Shown here piece by piece: positions 47,735 to 58,987 of a DNA stretch of 64,000 nt (the first letter of the stretch is position 1; the number at the start of each line of letters is the position of its first letter). Source of the DNA: Malus domestica. Lineage: Eukaryota; Streptophyta; Magnoliopsida; Rosales; Rosaceae. Location of the stretch: positions 15,347,501 through 15,411,500 of the forward strand of contig NC_091673.1 of NCBI RefSeq assembly GCF_042453785.1. Direction: 5' to 3'. Below the pieces are notes generated by a model. It had not been told where the DNA came from. It made no database searches and worked only from the letters and a program-made list of their open reading frames with translations. The position numbers and the translations under genes are program-made.

Positions 47735-49202
47735 TGATAGGGATTTTACTACTCATGTGAATGCGATAAAAACCTCCTATTATACTTGCAAGAATCACAA
47801 GGTTGTTGTAGTATAAACGGATCTCGCAAGATCATTCTCCACAGGGATTATTGAATAATTCGAAACTAACCAAATTCCAATTACTTATTGTAAAGTAGAA
47901 ATTGAGATGATTGATTTTATAACCTAATTAAAATAAAAACAAAATTAATGAATAAAATAAACAATCTGCAATATTAGAGCTAGAGAGAAAAGAAAACAGT
48001 TTTGGGAGAATAAAATTAAGAAAGCACTAGGGTTCCACCATCACCTAGCAATCCTATGAATTTTTACCAATTACTTATGATCTACACATGCCACTTTGAA
48101 GGTTAGATTTTCCTAATTCATATTCTACTTGGAACCTCCAACATAGAACGTATATCTAACATGCAATCCGTCTGGACGTTCGGATCAAATCTGAACATGA
48201 AAGACTCATTATGCTTTATGAAAATCCTTTGAAAAACCATGCAATCCTTAAGACGTGATATTCATCATAAGTGAAATTACAATTATTAATCACAAGAAGC
48301 CAGCGTCAATTTCAGGGAACCTTCCGACCAAAATTGCATCAAATTACTTTTCTAAAGATTCTAATGGTGATCAGGCATTAAGACAATTAGATAGTTTTTA
48401 TCCCGGTAATTAACAATTCAAAGTATGCATGCAATCAATCATAAGCAATTAAATAAAAATCACATATTCATGTTAAGGCTCAAGGCTTCGCCCTAACAAA
48501 AGAAATTAGTTCCGCATACTCGTAATTGAAATCATAGAAAATATATTCAAGAAAATGATTGAAAACACCTTCAAGTAGAAAATCTCCAAAACCCTAACAA
48601 TTCTCTCTGTCTCCAAAGTTGCATAAAATAAAGCGTAGAGAAAAATTGTAGACGGCCAAGCAATAAATCTGCTAAGCTCCCACACAAACCCTAGGAAACT
48701 AAAATTAATAAAAAAAAACCAATAAATTAGGAAACATAACCCTAAATTAAATGGTAAAATTCGTCTAAAATCTGAACAGCCACGTTTTTTACCCATAAAC
48801 TGCCCCAAAACTGGCCCAATATAGCTGGATTTAATGTTTGGAATATTCTGAACACTTCTCCAGAAGGCCACGAACCCATCCGATGTCATCTTGGGCTCCA
48901 AAAACGCAGTTTAAGCCCAAAAATGTCATTTTCCGGCACTGCACACTGTTTCTTTATTTTATCGCCAGAAAATAACCGCTTGATGGAAAAATCCCAAATT
49001 TTGATAAGATCAAGCTAAGTGACTCATGAACGTCCTCCAACTGGAATTACTCCAAAATTCGTCCATTTGATCATGTTTTGCTTCAGAGGAACTCGAGAGT
49101 CCTATATTGAAAATACAATTCAAAGTATCAAAATTCTTCCAATATATTAACCAAAATATACTAAGATTAGGGTAAAATATATAATATAAAATCTACTCAT
49201 CA
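47735..49202 (-). repeat. 5' LTR (element sense)
   Basis: Partner of 40142-41608; outer flank GTATG at 49203-49207. Confidence 0.92.
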
Positions 49203-49207
49203 GTATG

Positions 49208-50998
49208 CAAGTCGCAAAATAGAATTTTATTGGCCAAATTTTGTTCGTGATTCTTGTGGTGATACTCTACTTTTGAATAGACCCATGCGGTGAAAAAGCT
49301 ATTAATTGTAATCATGTGGTGAAATTCGTTATCAATCATAGTCCAAATTGGATTTTTCCTCATTCTTCTGTCATTTGTAGGGGCAAAATTGTTCTTTTCG
49401 TTTTTATGGATTCCATCAATCAATCATAAAGCGCCATATGGACATGATTTTTTTTATTTTTAAAACTTTTAGAGCTACAATAAAAGAATAAATAAACAAT
49501 AAAATTATAAGATTCATATTATCAGACTTTCTCATTTCAAGAGAGTCAGGAGTCCAAATTCATGATTTAAAAAATCACAAAGTACCTCGCCGCGTTTAGG
49601 TTAGAATATAAGTTATTATGCAAACATTGAATATAGTTTCATTTTAAGAACAATGGTGGACATGATGGCTAGGGTAGGAAGGTAGTGGGTGGTCTCTATG
49701 GCTATGGCTGACAAGGGTAGGGATTGGGGAGGGATTTCCTTCTTTTTTTTTTCCTTCTATGTTTGTTGATTATAAAAATGTGGAATTACCAAAAAGAATG
49801 GAATGACCTTTTTACCCCTGCATGCAGATGAGATTTTGATAGAAATTTCAATTTGGATTACGATTAATAACAAACTTCACCACAGGGTTAAGATTAACAT
49901 TTTTTTCACCACAAGGGTCGATAGCAGCTCTAAAATCCTTTTTGTAAGGATTTTAAAGATCAGCTTATCAGTCATATTGTGATTAAAATTTATTTTAAAT
50001 TTTTTATTTAAAATTGAACACAAACATTACTTAATAAAAGTTGATCGCATAGATGATGAATGGCGAAGATAGAGAATCCTCGTTCGAACATCACAACCCT
50101 TAACCAGTATGAAAGCCGTTTGTTTGACCAGATTAGAGGGGACTGAACTAGACTAGACTAATTGCTAGTGTAGCCTCATGTTTGGTTTGCACAAGGATTA
50201 GGTTTAATGGGATTAGGGGGACTCGCTCGGATTAATGGCTTCGCTAGGAGTTCTTAGCGAAGAACCCCAAATTTGACCGGACTCGTAAGACCTTCACGAG
50301 AGAGAACCTCACTCATCCTGCGAGAGAGAATCGTTGCACATCGCTCCATGCTTGCCCTGCTCCCTCATCCTTGTCCTCCTCACCCTTATCTCTGCGTCCT
50401 GTTTGCCCTCATCTACATCATGCTCGCCCTCATCTGCTCCTCTTGCCTGGTAAACTTCGAATCTTCGATTTGTTTTGCAAATCGTGATATTACTGAGCTT
50501 TATTTGATTTAGTTGTTTTGGGTTTGAGAAATTTTCAATAATAGACCTCTGTACTTGAACAAATTAGGATTTTGCTTTTTAATAGACCTCTGCACTTGAA
50601 CAAATTAGGATTTTGCTTTTTAGGGTCAAATTGCAGATTGAGATTGGACAGTTTGGAATTAGTTGATGTCTAATTTTTTATGTTTGAGATTCTTCCATTT
50701 GGTTTTGTTTTCTCACTTGGGTTGTAGATCGTGATTCGTACTAGATAAGATGTAGAAGTTATGCCTTTACCTTTGTTGTAGTTCTACTCTTTTCAGGTAA
50801 TTTATCCAAAAACTAGGAATCCATTCATTCTGCTTTTGAGTTTTCTTCTTTGGGAGTAACTAATTCTTTTGATCCTAATTTTTGAAATTATTAGATTGGA
50901 GCCAAAGGCTTAAATCTTGATGCCTTTTTTTTCTGGGTTTTAATTCCCTTGGAACCCATTCCAGTTACATTTATTTGTGTGGGAGCAAAGTGGGTTTG
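49208..50998. other. Spacer between two LTR elements
   Basis: No gene recognised. 50525-50630 has 'taatagacctctgcacttga' twice in tandem. 50270-50512 has an open frame of Leu/Pro/His-rich sequence without a known domain. Confidence 0.4.
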
Positions 50999-51475
50999 TG
51001 TTGGATTTTAGGGTATTTTTGGTATTTTGCTTATTAGGGTTTGCTTGAGAGTTTACCATATAAACCATGCTTTGTATTAGGGTTTGATCAATCATCGAAT
51101 AAAATGTTCTTTCTTATACTGTTTGACTTGGTATCAAGAGCAGTCCGTTTGGACCTGTCTCTGAACCACTGCGCTGCCTAGATCACGCCACCACTATCGG
51201 AACATCACTGCACTGCACCGCACTGACGAAGCCCAGATCACTGATCGCACCACCACCATCGGAATGTCACTGCACTGCACTTCTGTCCTTTCTCTGATGA
51301 AGCCTAGGTCGCTGATCGCACTACCTTGATGCTATTTGTTGTTCCTGCCTGTCTGAACTAATTGTCGACTTGTTGCTGCTACTACCTGATTAACCACCGC
51401 CACCAGATTTGAATTTGTACCGGCCTGCACAACCAACACATCAGGTATCTCTTTGTTACGACCTTCATTGTGAAC

Positions 51476-52366
51476 ATGGCATCCTCAAAAGATGATTCCC
51501 TGCAAGCTATTGGTGTGAAATTACATGGAAATAATTATGTGTATTGGGCATATGTGATGAAGAATTTTCTGATTGGAAAAGGATTGTGGGGCTATGTGTC
51601 TGGAAAGGTTTCCATTCCAGACAAACCCAAAGATGAAAAATATGATGAACTGCTTACTGCTTGGGAGATGAATAATTCAAAGATTATTACTTGGATTAAT
51701 AACTCTGTTGATATGGCTATTGGAATACAACTTGCTAAGTTCTCTACATCTAAGGAAGTTTGGGATCACTTAGCAAAGTTGTATACCAAGGCCAATTTTG
51801 CAAAGCGTTACCAGTTAGAAATGGAGATTCGTGCAATCCAGCAAGGTGAAAAGAGTATTCAAGATTTTTATAATGAGATGACTAGTCTTTGTGACCAACT
51901 TGCACTGACTGAACCTAAAGAACTTAGTATTGTGGAGGTCTATTGTCAGTATAGAGAAGAACAACGCCTTGTTCAGTTCTTGATGCCTCTTCGAGATGAG
52001 TTTGAGACTCTTCGTAGCTCTATACTACATCGGACTCCTCTTCCATCTGTTGATTCCGTACTCCATGAGTTACAAGCCGAAGAAGTCCGTGTGCAATCAC
52101 ATTCACATAGGCTTTCTTCGGCTTTGTCGAACTCTTCAGCATTGGCTATGACGACGAGATCGAGACCTTGTGGTAAAAGGGTTATTGGTATGGATGAGTG
52201 TGCCTATTGCAAGGGAAAAGGGCATTGGAAGGTGAATTGTCCAAAGTTGCTCAATGACAATAAGAAACAGCTTGCAACCGAGACTAATCCACCAAAAGCA
52301 TTGGCCATGTTGACTCTGGAAACTACTACAATTGACCGTGTTGATGATTTTGACTTTGGTTGGTGA
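51476..52366 (+). CDS. Copia-type gag protein (UBN2 / gag_2 family)
   Basis: Open frame of 296 residues from ATG 51476 (a GTG six bases earlier also lies in frame) to TGA. N-terminal part has the gag_2 landmarks: KLHGNNYVYWAYVMKNFL, LLTAWEMNNSKIITWI, EVWDHLAKLYTK and LEMEIRAIQQGEKSIQDFYN. Near the C terminus is one zinc knuckle, CAYCKGKGHWKVNC (CX2CX4HX4C), preceded by a basic-serine linker. Gag coats and packages element RNA. No protease, integrase or reverse transcriptase follows before the right LTR. Confidence 0.9.
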   Translation: MASSKDDSLQAIGVKLHGNNYVYWAYVMKNFLIGKGLWGYVSGKVSIPDKPKDEKYDELLTAWEMNNSKIITWINNSVDMAIGIQLAKFSTSKEVWDHLAKLYTKANFAKRYQLEMEIRAIQQGEKSIQDFYNEMTSLCDQLALTEPKELSIVEVYCQYREEQRLVQFLMPLRDEFETLRSSILHRTPLPSVDSVLHELQAEEVRVQSHSHRLSSALSNSSALAMTTRSRPCGKRVIGMDECAYCKGKGHWKVNCPKLLNDNKKQLATETNPPKALAMLTLETTTIDRVDDFDFGW

Positions 52367-52384
52367 GGCTCGATCATTAGTTTC

Positions 52385-52492
52385 GTTCCAGTCCAGTTAA
52401 GTTTGCAAGTCAAGTCAAGTTCGTAAGTTGGTAAGTTTGCAAGTCAAGTCAAGTCAAGACAAGTTAAGTCAAGTTCGTCAATTCGCTAGTTC
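52385..52492 (+). repeat. 'caagtcaagt' short tandem repeat
   Basis: Run of aagtcaagtcaagttcgt-type words between the gag stop and the right LTR of the small LTR element. Confidence 0.8.
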
Positions 52493-52916
52493 GTCCATGT
52501 AGCAAGGCTTGCATGCTCGCTTGATGGGGTTTGAATCCACATTTGCTTGTAGACAAACTCATGTCGTATACCGTCATGAGTTTGACGACATGAGTTTGAC
52601 GGGGGATGTTGGATTTTAGGGTATTTTTGGTATTTTGCTTATTAGGGTTTGCTTGAGAGTTTACCATATAAACCATGCTTTGTATTAGGGTTTGATCAAT
52701 CATCGAATAAAATGTTCTTTCTTATACTGTTTGACTGTTTGTAACTGTTTGAAGTAAGTTGCTTAATTAGCATGTGGCCAGTGGAGGATCCAGAATTTCA
52801 AGATTGGGGGGTCTCAAGATAAAAGTTCAAAAAAATATATTAGACTAGTTTGGTTCCATATCACTATTTTTTATTGAATTTGGTTCATTGAATAATCAAA
52901 ATTAATCAACCACATC

Positions 52917-53130
52917 AAGTGGCCCAGTAGTAAGGGCACAGATTTCAGCTCTCAAAATACAAAAAACAGGGAGGTCCCAGGTTCAAGGCTCCAAGCTGTG
53001 AGTCTACTTGACTATGGTCAGGAGAAAGCTGAAATGCCTCTGTAAGTCTTCCAGGCCTCTAGAAGGGGTGGATAACCGTGACTTGCCACTAGTTGTCCTG
53101 CTTTAAAAGAAATAATAATAATAATCAAGA
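52917..53130 (+). mobile_element. tRNA-derived SINE
   Basis: A-box-like 'agtggcccagtagtaaggg' at the start and B-box-like 'ggtcccaggttcaaggctcc' about 50 bases on, ending in 'tttaaaagaaataataataa'. Probable 17-base duplication aataatcaaaattaatc (about 52893-52909) and aataatcaagattaatc (about 53121-53137), one mismatch. Confidence 0.75.
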
Positions 53131-53137
53131 TTAATCT

Positions 53138-54470
53138 CAAAGGTAATAAAACCAACAAATTCTCCTCAGCAACATAACGCATCAATTAATGACTCTACAA
53201 AGATGAAATTTATATATTACAATTGGGAGTTGAGACTAGAGTCTAGGATTGAAAAACTTAAATGAATTGGGAAGAAATAAAATTAGGTAGCTAGAGGTGG
53301 TGGAACGGCAAATGGTGCTGGGGGATGGGGTAACTTGAGTTTAAAGTTGGGAGGTTGCGGCGATTTGGGGTTGGGAATTCTTAAATATAATTTGGGGATA
53401 CTAGAAATGACCGGGGTTCTCGGGCTCTGTATAAAGAAACAAAGATATTTTAGTTTTTAAATCTTTTATAATTACCTGGCCAAAAAACGTTGTCGTTTCG
53501 GCTAGGTCTTTTAAAACAAAAATTAGAAACCTCTTCTTCTTTGTTATAAGCAATGCTACATGCACATCCATGGAGGCAAAAAGCCTCTCCACTGCACCTG
53601 CCCAAATTGTTGGAGGGTCTCGAATGTCGATCACAAGTGTTTCTTCGGGCTTCCGGAGGGTCCCGGGACCTCCCGAGTCCCTATATGGATCCGCCCATGC
53701 ATGTGGCTGCTTAATTATCATGTAGCTCCATGCATCAAATAATTTGTATTTTTGTATGTATACTTTGTGGCGTGCAATTTAACTTTCTTTGCTACCTGGA
53801 TGAGGGAGGAGCTTATAGGAGGTTAAATGGGTTCCTGTTATGGGGTTGTGCAGTTATAGCTTCCTTTGTGCCTTCACATCACATGTTATGGTTGTATGCC
53901 GTAAGGAGTTTAATTGTTGAAGTATGTTTTTATCTTAATCAGGATAATGCTATTTTACAAATATGAGCATCTTGAGATGAGATTAGGTTGCACTTATCTA
54001 TACTGGACCAAACATGTCAATAGCATTGATAAAAAGTACAAAGCCAATTAATCATCTGGTGGAAAGGAGATTCTTTGCATGCATTTGAGCACAATAACGA
54101 TGATCTTTGCATGCTATTTGCATCCGGTGGAAAGGAGATTCTTTGCATGCTAGTTGTTTTGGTATGCAATCACGTTAAAATGCATGAAGAATCTCATAAT
54201 GATGATGATCTTTGCAATGTAGGATTGAGCATAATCATGCGCATACACATAAGCACGCACAGATCACACACAATTGCTTTGTAATGACGATGATCTCTAG
54301 TTCTAAAAATTGAGAGCAAGTAACTTGTATCTTTGTGATCTAGTTGCTTTGTATCATGAATTCTTTTGATCTAGTTCATTGGGTATCATAATCACTTCAT
54401 TTCCATCACCCTTAATAATAGTAATATTACATATATCATGTCCTCAAATTTTTTCCTTTTTTTTTTAGTT
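53138..54470. other. Spacer
   Basis: No gene recognised. 54055-54135 contains 'tggaaaggagattctttgcatgc' twice. Confidence 0.4.
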
Positions 54471-54479
54471 TGGATAGAT

Positions 54480-55373
54480 ATGGATCAAAGGAAGCTGTTA
54501 TTGATCTTATTGTTAGAGATGTCTCATTTAGAGACAATTTGCATTTGTACGATTCTTGTGTTGCTATGCTAAGGGCCAAACAGAGACATGTTGAACGATG
54601 CACTTTGACTAACAGTTCACTTGTTAGATGACAGATTAGTTTGTGTTATCTGAATGGTATAATAGGGAATACTGATATTGAATGTGTCAACGAATTGAGA
54701 ATGGATAGAAGGACTTTTGGCATATTATTTGACTTACTTCGTCAAGATAGGAGGGTAAAAGATGATGGTTTGGTGTCTCTGGAGGAGCAGGTGTGTGACT
54801 TTACAAATACTAGCATATCATACTAAGAATCGTAGTATTGGTGCTAGATTTTATAGGTCGGGAGAGACTATAAGTAGGTATTTCAATAGTGTATTGCAAG
54901 GAATTTTGCGATTACAAGGTATCCTACTAAAAGTCCCACATCATGTGCCTATTGATTCTACAGATCATAGGTGGCGGTGTTTTAAGGTATGTTGATAATT
55001 TTTTCAATTTTCTCTAAGCTTTAACTAGATATTCCCTTTGTATAAATTAACAAAAGCTTTTTTTTTCTTTTAGAATTGCTTGGGAGCATTAGATGGAACG
55101 CGCATTGATGTGCATGTACCTGAAATTGACAAACCTAGATACCGAACAAGAAAGGGTCGAGTCACAACTAATGTGTTAGGTGTGTGTTCAGGGGATATGC
55201 AATTCATATATGTGTTTCCGGGGTGGGAGGGCTCCATATCAGACTCTAGAGTGCTACATGATGCAATTACTAGGCCTAATAATTTAAAGGTACCAGCATG
55301 TAAGACTATTAGTTTGTCTCAAATTTGTAAGTTAGGTCTAATTTTGTTTGTGAACTACAAATACTAATAGGTC

Positions 55374-55420
<47 letters not shown>

Positions 55421-55866
55421 TTGTAGATGGTGGTTATACAAATGGTGAAGGATTCCTTGCACCCTATAGAGGAATACCTTATCATTTATTTGAATGGGAG
55501 GGACGAACACCGTCCATTAAGGAGGAATATTTTAACATGAAGCATTCTAAGGCAAGAAATGTAATTGAACGCTGTTTTGACTTGCTAAAAGGAAGGTGGG
55601 CGATACTAAGGAGTTCATCTTTCTATCCAATAAGGACACAAAGTCGAATAATTACCGCTTGTTGCCTACTACACAATCTTATTAGGCAAGAGATGTCTGT
55701 AGATCCAATGGAAAATTTTCCAATAATAGAAGATGGACAAAATACGAAAGAAGGTGAATATGTTGGTGGTGTTGGAACATCTGACCAATGGACTATAACA
55801 CGGAATGCCATGGCTCAGGAAATGAATAATGAGTGGAGAGCAATTAGGAACCAACAACTGAACTAG
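54480..55866 (+). pseudogene. HARBI1/ALP1-like transposase, partly open
   Basis: DDE_Tnp_4-type nuclease. The first part is broken twice (stop near 54573, shift near 54790); the catalytic half is open in two exon-like pieces, 55074-55290 and 55428-55866, separated by a region holding an ATT microsatellite. Landmarks: [16 protein letters not shown] (first acidic residue in ALDGT), [12 protein letters not shown] (second), and KARNVIERCFDLLKGRWAIL (third, the Glu), so the acidic triad is visible. The tail RIITACCLLHNLIRQEM is typical. Host-domesticated ALP1-like proteins share this fold, but the N-terminal breaks argue for a dead transposon. Confidence 0.78.
55375..55420. repeat. (ATT)n microsatellite
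   Basis: About 14 uninterrupted ATT units between two transposase exon-like pieces. Confidence 0.95.
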
Positions 55867-56361
55867 TTATATGCGTTAATGATAACATTTTGTTTCAGTT
55901 TTCCTATTTTAGTTTTCCTTTTTATCATGCATATGTTGGACATTAGCAAAATGATTGGATTGCTCATCATTGATTGTAATTCAATTTATTGATTGGATAG
56001 TATGCAAATTGATTGGATATTATGCAAATTGATTCTTTGTATTGTACTTTAGTACATTCAAATATTTTTTGTTTAGGTATGGATAACGACAATAATTTGA
56101 ATGCTGCTCAAGTGCCAAAAGGAAGGAGGTGTAAATGGGAAGCATTTGGGAAAGAAGCATTACTATCTGTTCTTGAGGATTTTGTTGCTCGAAGGCAACG
56201 GTGTGACATAGGTGCTTTCAAATAAGGTACTTTGATTGAAGTAGCGAAAGCTATCAATGTGTTATGTCCCAATTCAAATATAAAGGCAATGTGTCAATGT
56301 GGTGCCTTTTGACATGAGATGTATTTTGTTAATCATACAATATTAATTAGGATTTTGTAAA

Positions 56362-56940
56362 TTATAGGGATCTAATAAGAAGCAGGATTTTGTAAATTAA
56401 GCCAACTAGTAATTTTGTGTATGCCAAGCAACAACAGTTTCTCAAGCACTCATCCTCACATTGTTTCCAACTCGCATTCGTATCCACCAGTGCCCCTGAT
56501 GTGTAAGGAGTTCTCACGTTGGCAACTTTGATGAAACCTTCGCCATTTCCGCATGCCTCGTGCTTCCTCACACAACCACTCGATGCATTTTCATGTTCCA
56601 CTCAACTTCCACCAAGGGTTGAAACCCTGGGAAGCATTTGCACTCAAACTCACTCAAGCCGTAAGTTCCTAAGGGGTCACATATGCTGAATGCTCCACAC
56701 CAGCCATAAAACTCGCATTTGCTCAAGGGTTCAGACCAAACTAGGTTCCACCCCTGATTTTGTCGATACTGTGTAAATTCTTTGATTAATGCAAAACTAT
56801 CCATCACTATTATTCTTGAGATGATCGAAGGGTTGACAACGTCCCACATCAATGTGATCTTATTCTTGTCATTTGTAGTGTAGATTTTAAGTCCACCTTG
56901 CACTATGGCTGTGCCATTCCACCACCCTCTATTCACATTC
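56362..56940 (-). pseudogene. G-type lectin S-receptor-like kinase fragment
   Basis: Minus-strand pieces: 56936-56568 contains an S-locus glycoprotein-type stretch (QNQGWNLVWSEPLSKCEFYG, CGAFSICDPLGTY, FECKCFPGFQP), and 56601-56362, in another frame, contains the PAN/apple part (CVRKHEACGNGEGFIKVANV, WKQCEDECLRNCCCLAY). The frame shift between them, and the absence of lectin, transmembrane and kinase parts on either side, show a broken fragment. Full genes are receptor kinases of the plasma membrane. Confidence 0.8.
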
Positions 56941-57466
56941 TAGTTTCCCCCTATTCACAATTCGCAAATGTGAACTAGAATTTTCATTAGTTTCCAAAAA
57001 AAAAAAATAGAATTTTCATTATCCTACTTCTTAGTCCAACACTGCATCAAATGTTTCACTAAATTAATCCAACTTAGTCTAGTCTAAATCAGTCTAGCTT
57101 GATCACTGCAGCTAATCCAGTCTGATCAGTCCGATGCAACAAACTTGGGTTCTTCCAATATCACATGTGACCTTAAACACAGCGGGTTCGGACGGCGAAG
57201 GCTCACCAAAACGTTAAAAATTACCCGTAGTTGCAATGGTATACTTTTGACTCCATAAACACAGTAGGTTCAGACCGCGAAGGCTCACCAAAAAGTCGTC
57301 GTCACGTTCAGTTAGGACATCTCTACGGCAGCAGAGTTTGCTTCTAGTTTCAGCTTCTACTTAAAGCAACAGAGAGAAAAGCACGCTCCCACAAACCAAA
57401 CATTCTCTGCACCACCACCGTCATTAATCTGATCTCGCAAGAAATCCACCGGAAGCTCCGCCGACA

Positions 57467-58987
57467 ATGGCGTCTCCGCTGCGTCTCCTCCTCCTCCCAC
57501 TATTTCTTTCCTGCATTGTTTTGTTGAGCCACCAGGTCAAATGCGATGGAGGTAAAGTTTTGTCCCTTTGCTCAACAGCTTTAGTTAACTTCCAAATCTT
57601 GAGGCTTTGTGACAGTGGTGGAGTTTATGAAATCTGTTTCTGTTTTTATACATTCATGATTTTATTTCCATTTTGGTTTTGTTTCTAATTTATCAATATT
57701 GTGTTCAAACCCCCATTTCAGATGAGATCTGATTAGGGGATATTAAACTGGGTTTAATTAATTTGGATCAAGAAAAAACAACATAGAATGTGTATTAGCT
57801 TACTGGATCTTGTGGATTTAGTTTTTTGCAAATAGTGTTGTTGGAAAACTACAAATTAACTCTATGCATCTCCCTGGAGGAATCAATGATCTGAATTTTA
57901 CTAGGAAGAGATCCTAAAGACTTGTACCATTGTATGAGACTCTTTTCTGGAGTTTCATTCCCCTTCGGGAACATCCGATAAAATTGGAAGGATACAAAAT
58001 AGGTTCACGTTCAAAAAATAGGCATAGTTTGGGAATTCGATAGAATTGGAACGATGCAAAATAGGCGTAGTTCGCGGGACTTGTAGTTCTAAAGTTGTGT
58101 AGGATCCAAGGTTGTCAATATTGGTCAGAGAGTTGCATTGTCAGTAAAAATTGTTGTGCTATATTGTTTCTAGCTTTAGTTCCATTAACTGTGGAAAGAT
58201 AGGAACATATTCTTGGGGCTAATTCTATACAAGACTGCTTGTCGAAAAGATAAAGCGGAATAGACCAACCACAAAACACTACATTGCTTGCCTAACTAAA
58301 GAATATTCAGGCCAAGACTCGAAGCAAAACTCTGGTTTGAAAGCCGAAAGTTAACTTGATATGCTGCCGCATGATGGTCTAGTGGAAGACTGGGAGTAAT
58401 ATCTCCCTGTGGACTTGTAGATCTTGCTAATGAAACTTCCTTTTCTCTTTTCTGCAGTAGATGAGGAGGATAGTCTTCTTCAAGGCATCAACGGCTATAG
58501 GGCTTCTACCTTGAACTTAATGGCCCTTACAAAGAATGCCAACGCAGAGTGCCTTGCCAAGGAGATAGCTGAGCAATTCAAAAATCAACCCTGTACAAAC
58601 ACAACAGGCTCCAACACAGTACCAGGCACTGAACCTAATTTTCCTGACTATCCAAAACTTTTAGCCAAATGCCACTTGAATGTCTCTAACACAAGAGAGG
58701 GGGTCATAATGCCTGCTTGTGTTCCCAGCCTCGTTCCTAGTCTGGTCCTTACCAACTTCACACAGTCTCAGTACTCTGGTAATCTTAACGACACCAAGTT
58801 TACCGGAATTGGAATTGGCTCTGAAGAGAACTGGATTGTTGCTGTCCTGACCACGAGCACACCAGAAGGAAGCTTTGTGACTGCACAAAGTTCACCAGAT
58901 GCACAAGATTCCGCAAGTTCAGCTTCCAAGGTCAGTCTGGTTCCCTACTTGCTATTTCTGCTAATGGGTTTTATCTTTCATTTGTAA
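57467..58987 (+). CDS. GPI-anchored protein, At5g19250-like
   Basis: Uncharacterised plant GPI-anchored cell-surface protein family. Two exons, 57467-57551 and 58458-58987, giving 204 residues. Residues 1-26 form a signal peptide (leucine-rich core, cleavage probably near VKC/DG). The mature part has the family blocks EEDSLLQGINGYRAS, CLAKEIAEQFKNQPCTNTTG, NFPDYPKLLAKCHLNVS, MPACVP and TGIGIGSEENWIVAVLTTST, with several N-glycosylation sequons (NTT, NVS, NFT, NDT). The C terminus has a Ser/Ala-rich stretch and a hydrophobic tail (LVPYLLFLLMGFIFHL), as a GPI attachment signal requires. The intron (906 bases) has GT..AG ends. No biochemical role is known to me. Confidence 0.93.

Larger units (their letters stand above)
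40142..49202 (-). mobile_element. Athila-like Ty3-type LTR retrotransposon, incomplete
   Basis: LTRs 40142-41608 and 47735-49202 (about 1467 bp each) run TGATAG..CATCA in plus sense and are flanked by a perfect 5-base duplication GTATG (40137-40141; 49203-49207). The element reads on minus: the primer site TGGCGCCGTTGCCGGGG at 47727-47711, complementary to plant tRNA-Asp, lies just inside the right LTR, and the polypurine tract (minus: AAGTTTGGGGGTA) lies beside the left LTR. Gag, a retropepsin-like part and an integrase-tail-like part are recognised between 47573 and 44894; I do not see reverse transcriptase or RNase H, so it looks non-autonomous, with a few breaks in gag. 41609-44890 is largely non-coding in element sense. 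LTRs differ by a few percent by eye, suggesting an insertion of moderate age. Confidence 0.9.
50999..52736 (+). mobile_element. Small gag-only LTR retrotransposon (TR-GAG-like), looks whole
   Basis: Two 130-bp LTRs (50999-51128 and 52607-52736) look identical base for base, start TGTTGGATTT and are flanked by a perfect 5-base duplication GTTTG (50994-50998; 52737-52741). The primer site 'tggtatcaagagcagt' (initiator tRNA-Met type) follows the left LTR directly, and 'gacgggggatg' purines precede the right one. The only gene is a Copia-type gag. It has the features of terminal-repeat-with-gag elements, which rely on enzymes of other elements. Identical LTRs suggest a very recent insertion. Confidence 0.93.
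54480..56300 (+). mobile_element. Third PIF/Harbinger element with decayed transposase and Myb/SANT-like ORF
   Basis: Transposase pieces start at ATG 54480 and run to 55866; a second short ORF (from 56076, MDNDNNLNAAQVPKGRRCKW) opens like the Myb/SANT-like DNA-binding partner but stops soon after at 56223. It is a different subfamily from copies A and B. Termini were not resolved. Confidence 0.65.

Noticed and set aside
50273-50512. 79-codon Leu/Pro-rich plus frame
   Set aside because: No domain or splice context; likely chance frame.
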